Shown here one piece after another: positions 35,685 to 46,728 of a DNA stretch of 64,000 nucleotides; the first letter of the stretch is position 1, and each line of letters opens with the position of its first letter. The notes beneath the pieces are model-generated. The model saw only the letters and a list, made by a program, of their open reading frames with translations. It ran no database searches and was not told the DNA's origin. Source of the stretch: Polyporus tsugae (Eukaryota > Basidiomycota > Agaricomycetes > Polyporales > Polyporaceae); contig JAHRBS010000004.1 in NCBI GenBank assembly GCA_024305745.1, positions 3,596,001-3,660,000 of the forward strand. The letters run 5' to 3'. A program made the position numbers and the translations under genes.

Positions 35685-38109
35685 TTACGCCAGCCCACCC
35701 TGCTTTAGAATATCCTCTTGTTCGCGAGGGGCAGTCTCCCTTGTCCCCCGCCGCCTGAATGACGGCTTTGAGAACTGGCCGTTGAAGTCAAGCCGGAGCA
35801 GGAGGCGCTCAACGTGCCTCCGTACCTCCTCGTCGCCGTCGAGGCGTTTCCCGCGGCGCATGCGGACGAACGTGTGGAACCCGAAACCGGTCGTGTTCGC
35901 CATGCTTGCATTGTAAAGCACCGACTTTGTTGCGTCCGCGGCGGCAGAGAACGGTTGGAGCGTCGTCGAGAGTGACAGCTGCTCATAGAACACGTCGAGG
36001 AGGCTGTGAAGGGTCTGAAACAATAGCGAAAGTGGGTCTTATGAGCGGCAAGGAAGGAATGGAGAGCAAAGCCGGATCTCGCACCTCGTCGATTTCGCCC
36101 ACGATAGTGTAACGTTCTGCCACCATGTCACCCACTGTGTTGCCACCGGCCGCGATACTCCCCTCGAAGAGGAGAGCAGGGAGGACGTCGCCGCCCCACC
36201 GCTCGACTTGCGCCGCGAACCGCTCGCATACCTCCAAGATCATACGGATGATATTCGTCAGAGCCGGGTTCGCGAGCAAGCTCCCAGTGAGTAAACGCTC
36301 CAGGTACGTCGTATGTATGCTCCGTAACGTCGTGAAGTCCAGCGGAGGCGCACCCGACGACAGATTCGAGCCAGTGCTTAACGACGGATGGACCGTGGAC
36401 CCGGATTTGGACGCCCCGAGCGGGACGGCCCCTACACTGTCGCCTGCACCTGCCACCACCCCCGACGAGGCACTTCCTGTCATCTGGCGACCGATCCCAT
36501 CCGTCGGACGGCCGGACAAAAGGCTCTTGAGCCGTCTGAACTCGACGTCGACCACGTCCGTCATGATGTATCCCAACAGCGTGTCGAGGAACCAGTTCAT
36601 CTCCCTCACGACGCCCCAGCCGCAGCGCAGGAGCTGCTTCCGTACGTAAAGGTCCTCCGCGGTCCCGCCCTCCCCCAAACCTGTCCACCGCCGCCGAGCA
36701 CGCTGTGCGTTCGAAAGCGCAGTCCAGCAAGTGTGTATACGCGTGTGGGTCTTGCGGAGGGCGGAGAGGTACGAAAAGAGGGCGGCGTAGAGTTGCAGGT
36801 CCGAGGCGTGCAGGAAGAGGTCGAGTGGCCACGAGACGCTGTATGTAAGGATTAGCGGGGTGCCGAGGAGCAGATCGTCGAAGGACGTAGGCTCGGTTGG
36901 GCTGGAGAGCGAGGTCGACAGGTCCTTCGCTCCGCCTGCGAGTGAGGGTAGCAGAGGCCGTATGGGTCCTGAGGGCAAGCGGAAGTGGAGATAGGCCAGG
37001 GAAGGGTCCTGCTGGGCAGTAGTCCCGAGGGATGCGCGCAGGAGTGCGAGGTGGAGGTCCTGTTCGCGGATCATCATGCTAGGCACCGATCTCCCAGTGA
37101 GTCTCGACAGTTTGAGTCGTTCGATCTCTCGGATGAGCGATAGCGCGAACTCGCCATTGCGGAGGAGGAAGTAATTTGCTCTGATGAGTTGTCAATGAGA
37201 TTAGTTATACGATGGTCGGTGCGCATACAGTACTCACAGCGACTCTACTGCCTCGTCTACATCTTTGTGGGTCAAGACATTCAACCATAACCATTCGCTC
37301 ACAGCTGTTCGAATGTCCGCGATGACACGATCGAAGGCATATTGGTCCTGGGGTATAACCGTGTTCAACAGCTTGGTATGTGCCCGCGCAAGGTCCGGGG
37401 GGAACTGCTTGTCCCATTTAGCAGCCTTGACAGTTCCAATGGCACGACCAACGTAAGTAATCGAGTCGCGAGATTGAACGGAAACGCAAGAGGGAGCAGC
37501 GCCTTCCCCCAGAACGTAATTCTTGTCTGCGAGAGGGTCGTTTGGAGAAAGGGTACCGTGAATCAGGAGAGCTTGTAGTTGCGCTATCCAGACACGCTGA
37601 ACAGACTCCGACAACCGCGCGTATATAGAGGAGACACGATGGATCCCAGTCTGCGAGCGCGTCAGGAGGAGGTCGATGAGGGGTCCGGGCCGCCAGTGCT
37701 CCTGCGTTTGCAAGTCCTCCACAAGGGTCTCGAGAGACGCAAGCGGCGCATCCCACTCCGCGAAGATGGCGCGCAAGGAGGAAAGGGGCACAAAAGACCC
37801 ACTTGCGACAAGGCTGCTATCCCGTTGGAGCACCTTCGCCTCCGTCTCCACGACGAGCACTTCGTACTCATCCTTGAGGATCTTGTTGAGCGTCGCACAG
37901 AGTGCCGAGACGTAACGCGAGGATGGACGCGCGAGGGTGGCACACGCGTGCTTGATCTTGCGGTAGCGTATGGCAATCTGTCCGAGGGACTCTAGGCATT
38001 GCTCTTCTCCTGGATGGAGGAGGGGTGCGAAGGCGGGGTGGACGGTGTGATCGGTTGGGAAGAGTGAAGATGAATGGCCAGCGAGCACGAGAAGCACCTC
38101 CGCGATCAT
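35685..38109 (-). CDS. TUBGCP4: Gamma-tubulin complex component 4 (GCP4)
   Basis: Exons 38109-37238, 37180-36085 and 36014-35685 (765 aa). The start is the ATG before IAEVLLVLAGH, the normal GCP4 N-terminus. The N-terminal GRIP1-type half contains EEQCLESLGQIAIRYRKIKH and YVSALCATLNKILKDEYEVL. The C-terminal GRIP2 half contains LILTYSVSWPLDLFL, YLSALRKTHTRIHTCW and REMNWFLDTLLGYIMTDVVD, the segment that contacts gamma-tubulin. GCP4 is a component of the gamma-tubulin ring complex that nucleates microtubules at spindle pole bodies. A Gly/Ser/Ala-rich insert (residues ~525-570) interrupts the C-terminal half. The gene is divergent from RRP1 with a 330 bp shared promoter. Confidence 0.9.
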
Positions 38110-38439
38110 GCTGGGGAAGTATTGAGAGATGCCTAAAGAGACCGTCGAGACCGTCGAGCCCGTCGAGCGCACAGGTTTCGGGTATCTAGCAAAGGGGAGG
38201 AGGAGGTCGACGCGAGCAGCGATGGTCAGGCTGGGGGACGGCGCGCGACGCGTCGGTGATCGAGATCCCAAACGCGCCTTCCGAGAATAACGGAAAAAGT
38301 TTCAACAGTGCCGCAAGGCTCTCGGTTCTCGCCGTCTCTCCTTCGATATCCCTCATCTGCGCCTACTTACCAGCTCCCAGACTCCACAGTACTCAATTAC
38401 TTGCCTCCAACCTCCAACCTTTCTACACTGCCGGAGAAC
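38110..38439. promoter_or_regulatory. Divergent GCP4/RRP1 promoter
   Basis: 330 bp between two opposite ATGs. A small 9-bp tandem repeat (accgtcgag, about three copies) sits at 38151-38177 in the GCP4 leader. No recognised transcription factor cluster. Confidence 0.5.
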
Positions 38440-39657
38440 ATGGCCTCAGATACCGCTTCAACCAGTGGCCCGCCGCTCGGTAAATACCTTGCATCGACCG
38501 GTACGTCCTCGCATTCTGGTGGTACGCGAGACCCCCGTGTTCATGGATACAAGACAAGAAAACAAGAGATAAGGCCGTCAAAAACCTTACTGCGTTCCTC
38601 TCCGACCCCGCGGGCGATGCGTTGCCCAAATCTGAAATGGCGAAGCTTTGGAAGGGTGTATTCTACTGTGCGTCTGCCGTCCATCACCCCCGGCTTGAAA
38701 CCCGACCTAACGAAAGCAATCTGCTTGTAGGCTTCTGGATGTCAGACAAACCCCTCGTGCAGCAAGCACTCGCTACTGAAATTGCAGGCATCCTCTTGGA
38801 CGTCTCGAGTGTATCCGTCTCCTTGGCGTTCCTGCGTGGTTTCTGGGAGTCCACCGTGAAGGAATGGAACTCAATAGACAGGTTACGGTGAGCCGCGTCA
38901 ATATATGCTACAGTCCAACCGCTTAGCGGATCTACGACAGCATTGACAAGTACTATATGCTTGTCCGCCGCTTCGTCAACGCATCCTTCCGACTCCTCAT
39001 CCGAGAAGGCTGGGACGCGGCAGCAGTCAAGGAGTACAATTCCATCCTCACCGACCGTGGAGGTCCTTTGTGGTAAGGTCATATGTTTTCTCCCCCACTC
39101 AGCCACCCATTGTTGTTGTCTCCAGCTCCGACGACTCGCGAGTTCCCACCAGTCTCGCATACCACCTTGCCGACGTATATCTAGAGGAGCTCGACAAAGC
39201 TCTCGGCAGTTCACCAGTAGACACCCCACTCCCCGCCCCAGTCTCAACCATACTCGCACCTTTCCTCGCGCTCTCCGCCCGCACGCCAACGGCCATTACA
39301 CTCCAACGCATACAATCCGCCCTGCTCGAACCCCTCGTCACTGCGCTCTCGACGCGACAGGGATCTGACGAACCAAGTCGGAAGCGACTACGTCTCTCCA
39401 CAATCGAGTACCCCAATTTGGTTGCCAACGCGTGCGAGACGGACCCGTCGAAAGAGGGCTCGCTCAGCCCGTCTACCCTCCGAAAAGCCGTGTTCAAGCA
39501 GGTTTTCGAAGTGGCAAGCGAGCCAGACACGCGCGACGCGAACAGGCGGAAGCTCTATGCGTTCTGGAAAGAACACATGGAGGACGACGAGGACGAACCC
39601 AGCTCAAACCCACTGGCAGGGTCGAGGTCGGGCAAGCGAGGCCTGGATGGCAGTTAG
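38440..39657 (+). CDS. RRP1: Ribosomal RNA processing protein RRP1 (Nop52 family)
   Basis: Exons 38440-38500, 38569-38667, 38731-38887, 38941-39072 and 39126-39657 (326 aa; yeast Rrp1 is 278). Nop52 family features: KYLASTDKAVKNLTAFLS, LWKGVFYCFWMSDKPLVQQ, FLRGFWESTVKEWNSIDRLR and DKYYMLVRRFVNASF. It is a nucleolar factor needed for 27S pre-rRNA processing and 60S subunit assembly. The C-terminus is acidic then basic (EDDEDEPSSN ... GSRSGKRG), typical of nucleolar proteins. It is head to head with GCP4. All five exons are phase-consistent with GTACGT, GTGCGT, GTGAGC and GTAAGG donors. Confidence 0.93.
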
Positions 39658-39939
39658 GAAGGGAAGGTACTCGTGTTCATCCGATTATAATGATACATTG
39701 GCGTGCTTTGTACAGGTATCTCCTCGCAGTGCAGTCCATCCATCGCGCTAAATAACCACGCCGAAGGCGAAGAGACCCATCTCTCGACTTCCGGCTCCCT
39801 TCTATCGCCGCGGCGAGCGGTGGCGGTGGCTGCCCGTCGTGTTTTGAACACACCGCCACTCTGTCCTCTGGACCTCTAGTCCCATATGATGCTGTCGTTA
39901 AGGACCGGGATGAGGTCTTCGAGGTCGCGCTCCCACAGC

Positions 39940-40318
39940 CTAGTGCGTCTGGCGGAGTGAGAGGGTCTCGGAGACGTGGACGGGGTGGAAGTCGTGCTTC
40001 TCGTATCGCGAGCGGCCGATGTATCCCTTGGGGATAGCCTTGGGAAGAGGCCCAGTAATGAGACTAAAAACGAGGACGAACGGGTTCAGCCTCAGCATCC
40101 GATCGGAAAGAAGGTAAGTGGAGGGAGAGAGGGAGGCGTACCTTGGCTTCTGCCACTGGGAGTAGACGAAGAAGGCGAAGCCTGTCTCGATGGTGGTAAA
40201 GAGGATGAGTGACTGTCGGCCCAGGATCGGGGTCGCGTGAGTATGCCGCACTCGACGGGCACAAATGGCAGGCGGTACTCACCGGGGCGCGAGCCACGAC
40301 GAAAGGGGGGAGAGCCAT
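39940..40318 (-). CDS. Candidate small membrane protein, 76 aa
   Basis: Proposed exons 40318-40283, 40212-40142 and 40063-39940, phases consistent. MALPPFVVARAP leads into a hydrophobic segment (SLILFTTIETGFAFFVYSQW) that could span a membrane, then GYIGRSRYEKHDFHPV. The frame ends at TAG 39940, but a neighbouring frame continues with a coding-looking tail (RLWERDLEDLIPVLND ... WD, then TAG near 39878). The true 3' end may therefore involve another splice or a frameshift. Size and layout resemble small mitochondrial inner-membrane proteins, but I do not recognise a family. Moderate to low confidence. Confidence 0.35.
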
Positions 40319-41166
40319 TTGGATACTGGGGGATGAGCCGTTTGAGCGGAGGGGTGTGGGCGAAAGAGTAGGGAGTTGTGTGAGTGGGGGCTGCTGTGCT
40401 CGCAGACGGGGCTTTGAATCCACTAGATGTGTTCTGTGTTAATGGAGAGACTTCGGAGGCCAGAGCCCTCGCCTTAAGTACCACGCCCGCCGTCGTACCA
40501 CCTGAATAGCCGTACTAGCATGCCTCGCATCTCGTGGCCGGTATGGAAGGAGAACGGTAGGACTCGGAACACATCGCCCAGCCCAGGACACACCAGCCCC
40601 AGGTAGAACACTGTAGAACAGCACTGCACGCCTCTAGCACCCAGTTTGGCAGCTCGCAACAGCTGCATAGAGTCTGGGTGGTCGCCGGCGCGGAACGGAC
40701 TGACCGGTGCGGTCTAGTCACGGTCACGTGTGGGGCCGATAGATGTTCTGGCCGAAAAAGGCTTCTCTAGAATGGGCGTTGGGCGTCACCCACAAACTCA
40801 AACAAATGCAGTACAAATGCGCTCTGCCCCGGTTCCGGACTGCGGGGGCGGTTAGCAGAATCCGAGTGCCAAATGACTTGGCTGCCATAGGATGTGTTCC
40901 AGGCACGGAGTCGAGCCTAATTCAATGCTGGGTCTGGACACCGGGGAAATACCAACATGCAAGGTTAGTGACATGACGCCATCCGCAGGGTAGCATGGAG
41001 GGTGTCTTCCTCTGTCCGATGTGTCGTAATGATAAACGAAAGCGGATGCCCGAAATGCAATAAAGTTAATGTAAAGCGACAAGAGTGGCGACATCGTACG
41101 TAAGTACATCCCCAAGACCTCGCCCCAACCCCCAATGACGCAAAAAGTACATCTCTCGACCGTGTG
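40319..41166. other. Intergenic, 850 bp
   Basis: Upstream of the small membrane-protein candidate and downstream of the TBC gene. No coding resemblance, repeat or RNA gene recognised. Confidence 0.55.
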
Positions 41167-43601
41167 CTACAAGTCTGGCAACTCCCGTTCGATCAGCCGC
41201 TTCCAGGTGCTCTCCCGCCACCACTCATCCATGCTCTCAATGCGCTCCCAGAGGCTCTCCTCGTCAACGTTGTAGATTTCGTACTTGCCGTTATCGATCG
41301 TCCGTCCGCCCCGCTTCGCGACTTCCAGCGCCGCCTTGTTCTCTCCCCTGCCGAGGTCGGATCAATGTCACGGCATACAATGATCTGGGACAGATGAGTG
41401 CGCACCGTAGAAGCTCAAGGAGCTCCTTCTTGTCCGGAAAGAACAATCGTGACTCCAGGACACCGAGGATGGCGAGCGCGGTGCGATACAGAAACGCATC
41501 GCCTTCTAAAACGATGACGTCCCACACTCGTGCGCAAGCCTCGAACGGTAGATGATCCAAGAATAATGGCACAAGCCAGTCGGGCAGGTAGCCTGCGGGC
41601 GATACTTGGTGCTGCTTAAAGTTGAAGTAAACTGACAATATGATTAGTTGACTTCCGCAAGCAATAATTACATGGTGTCGCAAACGTACTTTTGGGCATC
41701 CCATCGGCCAGAAGGGTGTCAAATATCCTGCAAGTTGTGAGATGGGTCATCGTGCAGCCGACGAAATCGGTTCACCTATAGTAGGCTTCCACCTGAGGAA
41801 TCCGACGTCAACATGCCTGGACCGCCTGCCAACCGGGGACCACTCACATCGTCTTTCGCCCCGATGCCCCCGTAAAACGACCTCAGGCAGTGTCGTTCTA
41901 ACAGATTCCGCATAACAATGAAGCCTTGCGTGGGCGGCATGTTGATGAGGACCATGGCTGCGATCTTAGAGACCCCAACGACGTAGCCCAAACCCTCGTC
42001 CGATCGCGAGACTACCCATGCGCAAAGCATGTCCTGGAGATCTTGGTATAGTGGACCCTTCCCTGGCATGAATAGGTTTATTGAAGGGAGGGTTGTTCGG
42101 ATATCATCATCTATTAGTCCCAGTACAGTCGTTGGAAATGACCCCGAGGCCAACGCCCTCTTCGCTCTTGACAGATACGTTTTGAACGAGTCTATAGATG
42201 TGCAGTTAACCATCACACTCCATCACGACAGTCAAAAGAAGTCGCACCTTTGCTGAGGGCGAGCGGGTTCCCAACCGCGGATTGCCACATCGATGCTCGT
42301 AGCTTGGTAGGGATGCCTTGCCACCATAACCTCCGGAGCTGTGCGTTACGCTGCACCACCGTCCAGTCAGGCACGATCTCACGCTCCCACACGCCGATGG
42401 ACTCCTCTATTCGACGTTCGCGTGCGTACCGACGTTCCTGCAGCGCGTTCCGCCGCTTCTCCTCTGCGATGGTGGTGGGAATCAGAAGCGATCACGTCGC
42501 GATGGCAAGTTGCAATGACATCATCCGGGGCGCGCGCATATACGTATACGCAGACCGGGGGCCGACAGCATTGGTGAGTGGGATGAGGAGGCACAGACTA
42601 CGTTAATGAACGTTCGTTCGTGAGGCGGAAGAGAGACGGCCGGCAGACCGAGTGCACTCACCGGCAGCGCGACTACGCTTCATCATCTCCTCCCAGACCT
42701 GCTGGTGCTTCCGGTCCTCCGTGCGCGGCTTCGGGGGTAAGTGCGTCGGCCGCGTCTTGCTGATCACCTTGTCGAGCATACTTGGCCCGACGGAGCGCGA
42801 TGGTCGATGACGGGTCAGGGGCTCGGTGGGCTTCGCGGTCGTAGGTGTGGGGACAGAGGCTGAGGATGGGAGCGGGAGCGCGGAGGTTGATGCGGCACCG
42901 GCGGCCAAGGGTGGGATTTCGAGTGGGGAGGGGGGTGCTTTGCGGACTTCATCCAAAGACGCGGAGTGCTGGTGCGGCAATGGCTGGTCGCCTTCGGTAG
43001 AACGCGTTTCATCAAATGACGGGGTGTCCAAGTGCATCTCCGTCGCCAGAGCCTCAGGCCCTGACAGGTCAATCTGTACTGCAGGGTATTCCGTGGCAAT
43101 CTCCTCCTGCTCTTCATGGGGCGGTGTGGGAGGCGAGGGAGGATCGTCGTCAAGAGAAACATGGGAGAGCTCCGAAGAGAGGGGGACTTCGTACAGGGAG
43201 TCCTGGTGGGACGACGACTGCGATACCATCCGTCGTGGTGGAGACGGGCTTCGGTCGGGTTCAGCGGGAGACAACGGGGTCGAGGGTGGGGACTCATGTC
43301 CAGCGTCGATGTCGAACGTCGAGACGGAGGCATCAGGATCGACCGAGTACCCTATCTTCGCGACGATGTCGCCCATATCGAAGCCACCAGACCAGCTGTT
43401 CATAGCAACCCCAATCCCATTCGCGCCTCTACCCATGTTCTTCGTGAGGTCCTCGCGAAGCTTGGCTGGGGAGAATTCGGAGACGTCGATGTCCTCTGTG
43501 TCGGAAAAGGCGTCGTCGTTCAAAGAGAAGCCGGAGGACATGATGCGGTGGCCAGCAACAGGGTGAGTATCATGCTCGTCATCGTCCGGGATGAGGGCCA
43601 T
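41167..43601 (-). CDS. TBC-domain Rab GTPase-activating protein
   Basis: Exons 43601-42662, 42463-42248, 42191-41848, 41792-41776, 41727-41690, 41631-41406 and 41347-41167 (653 aa). Residues ~1-300 are a disordered Ser/Pro/Asp-rich region. The TBC domain begins at LWWQGIPTKLRASMWQSAVGN. The arginine-finger motif is LIDDDIRTTLP; the glutamine-finger position reads GLGYVVGVSKIAA, with Val where YxQ has Gln. Further hallmarks: YLPDWLVPLFLDHLPFEACARVWD and FLYRTALAILG. TBC proteins stimulate GTP hydrolysis on Rab GTPases in vesicle traffic. Exon 4 is only 17 nt. The ATG at 43601 is the first in frame, but the frame stays open ~110 nt further up, so an extra 5' exon is possible. Divergent from the HIU hydrolase gene (227 bp). 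Confidence 0.9.
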
Positions 43602-43828
43602 GGAGTTAACGGAAGAGAAGGGATCCGGAGAGAAGAGCAGAGCGTTCTGGCCCGTCCTGTGTCCGCAGCGCTGCCAGACTGGCGTGGCGGAGATCTCGGC
43701 CCGCTCCCGATCGAGGAATCAGGGCTGGGATTCATGAACTTGGAGGCGTACGTTTGAACATCATACATATATACAACTCCCGACTTGGTGCAGACGTCAC
43801 GCATACAACTTGCTGACCAGCCGTGAAC

Positions 43829-44405
43829 ATGTCAAAGTCTCCCGTAACCTGTCACGGTACGTGCTCTGCCAGACGAGATGACCCGCCGTTAACGCGTGAA
43901 CGATCATTGCAAAACACTAGTATTGGACTCCTCGATCGGCAAACCAGCCGCCGGCGTACCTGTACAGCTCCAAGAGCTCAAGTCAGCTCAAGGGCCTACT
44001 GCTGGATTCGACGTTCTAGCTGACGGGTAGGTTAACCAGTCGTCGCGAGACGAGACGCAGGCTGAGACAGTTCTCCAGGGTCACTGACCCTGACGGCCGC
44101 TGCATGCAGCTGTACCCCGAGGCTGGTCCGGGACAGAAGAGGGAAGACCTCATCAAACTCGAGGCAGGGAAACTCTACAAAGTGGTCTTCAAGACAAAGG
44201 AATATTTTGAGAACACAGGCCGCAAGTGCTTCTATCCTTGGGTTGAGGTACACGCTCTCCGCACTGTCGGAACCGTTCTACCAGTGCTGATATATACCTT
44301 TCGTTCCCGGCGCAGATTACTTTTGAGGTTCCTAGCCCAACGGAGCACTACCACATACCATTGCTTATCAGCCCATATTCGTACACGACATACCGGGGTA
44401 GCTAA
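43829..44405 (+). CDS. URAH: 5-Hydroxyisourate hydrolase (transthyretin-like)
   Basis: Exons 43829-43856, 43921-44026, 44079-44247 and 44316-44405 (130 aa). It hydrolyses 5-hydroxyisourate, the product of urate oxidase, to OHCU on the way to allantoin in purine breakdown. Diagnostic features: N-terminal TCHVLDSSIGKPAAGVPV with the catalytic His, DPDGRC, FYPWVEITFEV, HYHIPLLISPYSYTTYRGS and the C-terminal tetrapeptide YRGS that distinguishes the enzyme from transthyretin. No PTS1 peroxisomal signal is present, as YRGS ends the protein; no clear PTS2 is seen. The head-to-head partner is the TBC Rab-GAP gene, with no obvious functional link. Confidence 0.96.
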
Positions 44406-44735
44406 AAGCAGCAGTGCAAGAAACTGACGTCCGAAGTATGGATAACAAAACGATCATGCAGTACTGAGTATGGGAGAAGAATGTATACACATGTACAGTA
44501 CTCTAGGCATGTAAAGATGCGACGGATGCGAGAGGTTGCAAGCTTGCAGAGACAAAGACAAATATACACTGGTGAGAGCGGCGAGAGGTGTCTAGCGGTA
44601 CAGTTACAATGTCCCCGGTATATACGGTGCCATGCTTGCGAGACGACTAGGAGGCAAGTGAAGGATTAAGTTATGTACAGCAGAGTAGATCAAATACCTC
44701 CAATACTTTCAAGACAGTCCTAAGAGTGGCGGAAG
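44406..44735. other. Intergenic, convergent 3' ends
   Basis: 330 bp between the 3' ends of the HIU hydrolase gene (plus) and the Ser/Pro-rich gene (minus). AT-richer than its surroundings, as expected for overlapping 3' UTRs. Nothing else seen. Confidence 0.55.
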
Positions 44736-46394
44736 TCATACGATGCTCAGACCGTTGACGCCTTCCTCAGCGTTGTCGACCTCCCGTTCTCCCTCTCGCC
44801 GGGATCTCGTCATGGGCCGCAGTATTGGGCTCGCGAGCCCAATTTGCGCGCGCAGGGTCGGACTGGACAGCACGCTCGCAGAATTGAAGCTCTGCCTGGC
44901 GGACCAATACGAAGTCGAGCCAGGAACGATCGGCGACGACGCACCGGAGTGCAGGCCGGCTGGGATAGGGACGGGTATCGGCATGGAGAGGCGAGGTGCG
45001 CTACCGGACAAACGCCCATTGAACGCCTCGCGCAGATGCGAGATCGATGGGGACACCGCGCGCCGCTTCGCCGCAGTGGGATACGGGTCGTACCGTTCGT
45101 CAACTGCGGAGAGAGATACCCATGTCAGCACTAAGAAAACGAAGGAATGTGGCTGAAACTCAACCGGACATACGCTTCCGCTTGTTGGTCCGCACGGCAC
45201 TCGTCGTGGGCGGGGGTGTATATCGCCACGACGGGACGATGGGAGAGGACACCGCCGAGGATGGCTGCAGGTGTCCCACATGAGAACGGTCGCCACTCGC
45301 GCCCGGATGGGAGAGAATAAGTAACGTACCATGTCGACATCCATCGCCACGCCTCCAATGGGACTCTCGAGCATCGACGGGTCATCCCCGCAGACACTCT
45401 GCGCAGGAGTGACCGGCTTCGTCGGCGCACTCGAGTCGGTGGATGCGAATGGGACGTTGTCGTCCAGGTCCTCGTCGTCGCTCGGCGTCGATTCTCGCTG
45501 TGGCTCGTCCCCGCCCACCTCCTCGGGGTACCGCCCGCGGTCGGACGCAGGGCGGGGCGTGCGGGGGTGCGTGGGCGAGTCGCTGAAGGACGCAAGAATA
45601 CGTTGGAACTGCGCCTCGGACTTGACCTCGTTGTCCTGCATGTGCGACTCGGAGACGAGCGACAGGATGCGCGGGAACCGGACCTGTGTGCGCGTGCGTG
45701 AGTGAAGGCGTCCACGCGCGGGGGTGTGTGCGGCTCTCGCAGAGGGCATGTTGCAAGTAAGCGAGTAGGTAACAGGGGAAAGCGGGATCGAAGAAGGGAG
45801 GAACGAGGTGCGGGGTAGACGGGAAGGTGGAGGGAGATGGGAAGGACAAAGTGGTAAGGGGTGCAGGTAAGGTGAGGAAGGCACGCAAAAAGAGGCGAGA
45901 CACACCGGGTTGGACGGGCGGCGACTGTGTGCACGCATGGGTCCAGGGGCGTCCTCGGTACCCGAGCTTGAACTCGAGGCAGACGTCAGGCGAGGGGGCG
46001 TTCGTGGACGGCTGGTCTTCATGCCTGTCTCGCTTTCCGAGTCTATCTGCGGCCCGGGGAGCAGAGGCGTGGCATGACCGGAGTCGCTGTCCGTCGACAT
46101 CTTATCCCGATCGCTCTCTGAATCCTCCCCATTCCCGCCCGAGCTGTACCGGCGGGTGAAAGAGGATATGAGGGGACTGTGGAGGCGATGGTCTGGAGGG
46201 GGGTTGCTCCCACCCCTGGGACCAAGTAGACTGGGGCGTCGTAGTCGGAGCAGAAAGGGACTGAGATCGTCAGAAGAACCCGGAGGGAGAGAAGCCGACG
46301 GAGATGACGGTAGCGCGAAATCGGAGGAGGATGTAGGCAGGGAGGGGCGGGGGATCGGTAGATGGATGGTGGGGCGGTCACGATCGTTGCTCAT
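44736..46394 (-). CDS. Ser/Pro-rich protein of unknown function, 404 aa
   Basis: Exons 46394-45906, 45683-45326 and 45103-44736. The third join needs phase 1 and uses a weak donor (GTTACT after 45326); the better-looking GTACGT four bases earlier would break the frame, so this boundary is uncertain. The protein is largely disordered: N-terminal Ser/Pro/Asp stretches, a conserved-looking block RFPRILSLVSE ... SEAQFQRILASFSDSP, an acidic block with STPSDDEDLDDNVPF, then DERYDPYPTAAKRRAVSPS, which looks like a nuclear localisation and phosphorylation region. The pattern suggests a nuclear regulatory protein, but no domain is recognised and the function is unknown. Confidence 0.65.
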   Translation of the reverse strand: MSNDRDRPTIHLPIPRPSLPTSSSDFALPSSPSASLPPGSSDDLSPFLLRLRRPSLLGPRGGSNPPPDHRLHSPLISSFTRRYSSGGNGEDSESDRDKMSTDSDSGHATPLLPGPQIDSESETGMKTSRPRTPPRLTSASSSSSGTEDAPGPMRAHSRRPSNPVCLASFCVPSSPYLHPLPLCPSHLPPPSRLPRTSFLPSSIPLSPVTYSLTCNMPSARAAHTPARGRLHSRTRTQVRFPRILSLVSESHMQDNEVKSEAQFQRILASFSDSPTHPRTPRPASDRGRYPEEVGGDEPQRESTPSDDEDLDDNVPFASTDSSAPTKPVTPAQSVCGDDPSMLESPIGGVAMDVDMVRYLFSPIRARVATVLMWDTCSHPRRCPLPSSRRGDIHPRPRRVPCGPTSGSVCPVEFQPHSFVFLVLTWVSLSAVDERYDPYPTAAKRRAVSPSISHLREAFNGRLSGSAPRLSMPIPVPIPAGLHSGASSPIVPGSTSYWSARQSFNSASVLSSPTLRAQIGLASPILRPMTRSRREGEREVDNAEEGVNGLSIV

Positions 46395-46728
46395 GTTAGA
46401 TTTACGTTATAGGGGGGAAAGAGGGCTCTGCAGGGTCGGGAGTGTGTACATGGAAGCTGAAGACTCCAAGGGGACAGCGTGGTTGTCCAGGGTAGCAGTG
46501 GTTGGGTGCGTACGTTCTCGGTAGTCGGTACTAAGTACTAAACGCCCGGAACGCTCCTCTCCTCGGCGTCAAACGGCGTGGAATTCGAACACACCTCAAA
46601 GCATGGATAGTGCGATTCCAGAGTCAGCTATATACCGAGCTCTTATGGTTATTTGAGCGAAATATTTAGATTGTGGAACTACTACTGTAAGTACACAGAT
46701 ACACGACCCGAATAACGTTCATTATGAA
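46395..46728. other. Intergenic
   Basis: 334 bp upstream of the minus-strand Ser/Pro-rich gene and downstream of the minus-strand MGST3 gene. No coding or repeat signal. Confidence 0.55.
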
